DNA of 7,452 nt from CAYJOG01 sp964371695 [NCBI: uncultured bacterium] (GTDB lineage Bacteria > CAYJOG01), in the NCBI GenBank assembly GCA_964371695.1, contig CAYJOG010000132.1:1-7452 (forward strand). The letters are read 5' to 3'. Shown in pieces: positions 5,727-7,452 of this stretch. A program made the translations under genes and the position numbers. Within the stretch, counting starts at the first letter, position 1. Every line of letters begins with the position of its first letter. A model generated the notes under the pieces. The model saw only the letters and a program-made list of their open reading frames with translations, made no database searches and was not told where the DNA came from.

Positions 5727-7452
5727 TTAGGCCACCCCCACCTGGACCGCTGATTCTTGGGCGGCTGCCTGCTCTTTTTCAAGCATGGCTTTGCGTTTTT
5801 TCGTGACCGACAGGCCCACCAGCAGTACCGCCAGGATGGGGCAGACCGACGCCATGGAGAGGATGCCGAATCCCTCCACCACACCCACTTCGGTGCTGAT
5901 GCCCAGGCCCATGGCCAACACCAGGGGCACGGTGATGGGGCCGGTGGTGACACCGGCGCTGTCCCAGCCGATGTTGACAAACTCCTCGGTGGAAAGCCTG
6001 GTGATAAACAGCAAAACCAGATAAGGCGGTATCAGCATGTAGGCCAGGGGGATGTTCCAGATGATCTTGGCCACCCCCAGCATGATGCCCACACCCACGC
6101 CCAAAGCCACCGTCTGCATGAGCAGGGATTTTTTGAACGTGCCCACCGTGAGCTCCTCCACCGTCAACCCAAGGGCGTTGAGGGCGGGTTCCGCCAGCGT
6201 GGCCCCAAACCCCATGATGAAGGCGAAAATCAACATCACCACAATACCGCCGAGGGTGCCGAAAAGTGGTCCCTTCAGGGGGGTGTAGTTGTAGGTGCTG
6301 GTGGATTCATCAAAGCCCTTTTCATGAAAGGGCAGCGTTTCATACTGATCCTGCGATTTGGTGTAGAAAAACCGCTCTTTCTCGCCGGTCTCCGTCAGTG
6401 CGGTCTGCACCACGGCGGGGTCAAATCCGCTGATGGCCTTGTGCTCCTCTTTAAGCTCAACGGACTTGAACGCGGCGGGCAGTTTTCCGCCCACCTGCGC
6501 CCCCATCTTGGCCAGACCCAGTTCAATGCCGATGTTGAAAAGCCCCATGCCAATGACGGCGAACAACACGCCCAGGCGCACTTCATCGCCACGGGGGAGT
6601 TTTTCGCGAAGAATGACCACCAGCACCAGCATCAGAAAGATGGAAAGCGGAATGATGGCCCGCAGGGCCAGAATGCCGTTGCGGGTGGAGATTTCCTTGA
6701 CATCCAGGGGCGGCGCGCCCTTGCGGGCTTTGGCTTCGCTGGCTGTTTTCACCGCCTCTTCAGAGCCAAAAACCGCCAAGCGCTGGGCGGCGGTGCCCTG
6801 TTCCAGCGCCCAGTCGCCCAAGGCGCCTTTTTTGCCAAAAACCGCTATTTCGAGTTTTGAGGAACTTTTGATTTTTTTCAGTTGGTCCAGCATGGCTGTT
6901 TCGCCGCCGAACACGCCTGCCTGTGTCTCAGGCGAGGTGTTTTTGAACACATAGGCGTACATCTCTTCTTTTGACTTGAACATGCCCTCGACCTGTTCGA
7001 TGTATTGCTGGCTGAAAAACATCCCTTCTTTCAGGGGCGGGGGAACCGTTCCCACCTGGGAAATCCCCAGGCCGATCACCGCCAGCACGGGAAACGCCGA
7101 CGCCAGCGTCACGACGCCAAAACCCGCCGCGCCGGAATCTGCGCTGCCCACCACGCGGCAAATGCCGATGCCCAGCGCCAGCACCAGGGGCACCGTTACG
7201 GGGCCGGTGGTGACACCGCCACAGTCCCAGGCCAGTCCCAGCACATAGTTGAGGTTCGGATTCAGGAAACAGATCACGGTCAACACCGACAACAGCGTGA
7301 CCAGAATGTAAATAAACGGTTTCAGCGACCAGTTGTACAAAAAGCGCAACATGCCAAACACCACCGCAAAGCCCACGCCCACACCCACCGAGAGCACCAG
7401 TGTGCTGCTTTGTTTGTTCAGCAACAGGAACAGCAGGGGTGCTTCCCAGGCC
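5727..7452 (-). CDS. DUF1538 two-repeat membrane protein (5' end beyond window)
   Basis: The visible 574 residues form a polytopic inner-membrane protein of the DUF1538 family, presumed to be a transporter or channel but without an established substrate. The two family repeats are marked by WDCGGVTTGPVTVPL (DNA 7229-7185) and WDSAGVTTGPITVPL (5966-5922), each followed by an Ala/Leu/Gly-rich helix. A second family hallmark, GFGATLAEPALNALG, lies at 6209-6165; the equivalent of the first repeat is off the window. Reading from the window edge, the frame is open with no stop. A TTG at 7424 is not the real start, because the residues before it (EAPLLFLLL) continue a membrane helix and the N-terminal part of repeat one is missing. 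Two soluble inserts stand out: about 125 residues between the repeats (7052-6678) and about 70 residues inside repeat two (6485-6270). The C-terminus is basic then Ala/Gln-rich (TKKRKAMLEK), so probably cytosolic. The stop codon directly touches the ATG of the PII-like gene, suggesting a transporter-regulator pair. Confidence 0.9.
   Translation of the reverse strand, partial: AWEAPLLFLLLNKQSSTLVLSVGVGVGFAVVFGMLRFLYNWSLKPFIYILVTLLSVLTVICFLNPNLNYVLGLAWDCGGVTTGPVTVPLVLALGIGICRVVGSADSGAAGFGVVTLASAFPVLAVIGLGISQVGTVPPPLKEGMFFSQQYIEQVEGMFKSKEEMYAYVFKNTSPETQAGVFGGETAMLDQLKKIKSSSKLEIAVFGKKGALGDWALEQGTAAQRLAVFGSEEAVKTASEAKARKGAPPLDVKEISTRNGILALRAIIPLSIFLMLVLVVILREKLPRGDEVRLGVLFAVIGMGLFNIGIELGLAKMGAQVGGKLPAAFKSVELKEEHKAISGFDPAVVQTALTETGEKERFFYTKSQDQYETLPFHEKGFDESTSTYNYTPLKGPLFGTLGGIVVMLIFAFIMGFGATLAEPALNALGLTVEELTVGTFKKSLLMQTVALGVGVGIMLGVAKIIWNIPLAYMLIPPYLVLLFITRLSTEEFVNIGWDSAGVTTGPITVPLVLAMGLGISTEVGVVEGFGILSMASVCPILAVLLVGLSVTKKRKAMLEKEQAAAQESAVQVGVA

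Noticed and set aside
5757-6860. Plus-strand open frame of 367 codons
   Set aside because: It is antisense to the DUF1538 gene and very rich in His, Gln and Gly, as expected for a reverse reading of membrane helices.
7422-7424. TTG as start of the DUF1538 gene
   Set aside because: The frame stays open to the window edge with hydrophobic residues, and the beginning of repeat one is missing, so the gene is cut by the window.

Overview
All six genes I can support lie on the minus strand, so the window reads biologically from right to left. It is GC-rich, with compact junctions, short Shine-Dalgarno sites and a Sec-type secreted protein. That suits a Gram-negative, proteobacterium-like genome, but nothing here fixes the genus. 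I see no rRNA, tRNA, CRISPR array or insertion sequence.

Right part (7452 to 2737): a tightly packed four-gene cluster. It starts with a DUF1538 two-repeat membrane protein whose 5' end is off the window. Next, with zero spacing (TAA directly followed by ATG), comes a 370-residue protein that appears to be three PII-like (GlnB-fold) modules in one chain. After 41 bases comes a two-helix potassium channel with a cytosolic RCK/TrkA-N domain, and after 42 bases a stand-alone cyclic-nucleotide-binding (CNB) domain protein. The spacing suggests one transcript. The content suggests an ion/solute transport unit gated by small nucleotides: PII-like modules commonly sense adenine nucleotides or similar ligands and bind membrane transporters, RCK domains gate K+ channels, and the CNB domain could act as a ligand module supplied in trans. 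This combination is the best candidate here for an undescribed system. It is an inference from context.

Middle (2736 to 2657): an 80-base gap with overlapping inverted repeats and T-rich tracts, the likely end of the four-gene transcript.

Left part (2656 to 111): a B12-binding-domain radical SAM enzyme, then after 65 bases, which include a plausible sigma70-type promoter, an unrecognised secreted protein. Positions 1-110 hold no gene I can call, but contain two perfect inverted repeats (26-44 and 58-93). The stretch 1-64 may be the end of a neighbouring gene that cannot be identified.

Many long open frames on the plus strand are antisense shadows of these GC-rich genes and are not annotated.
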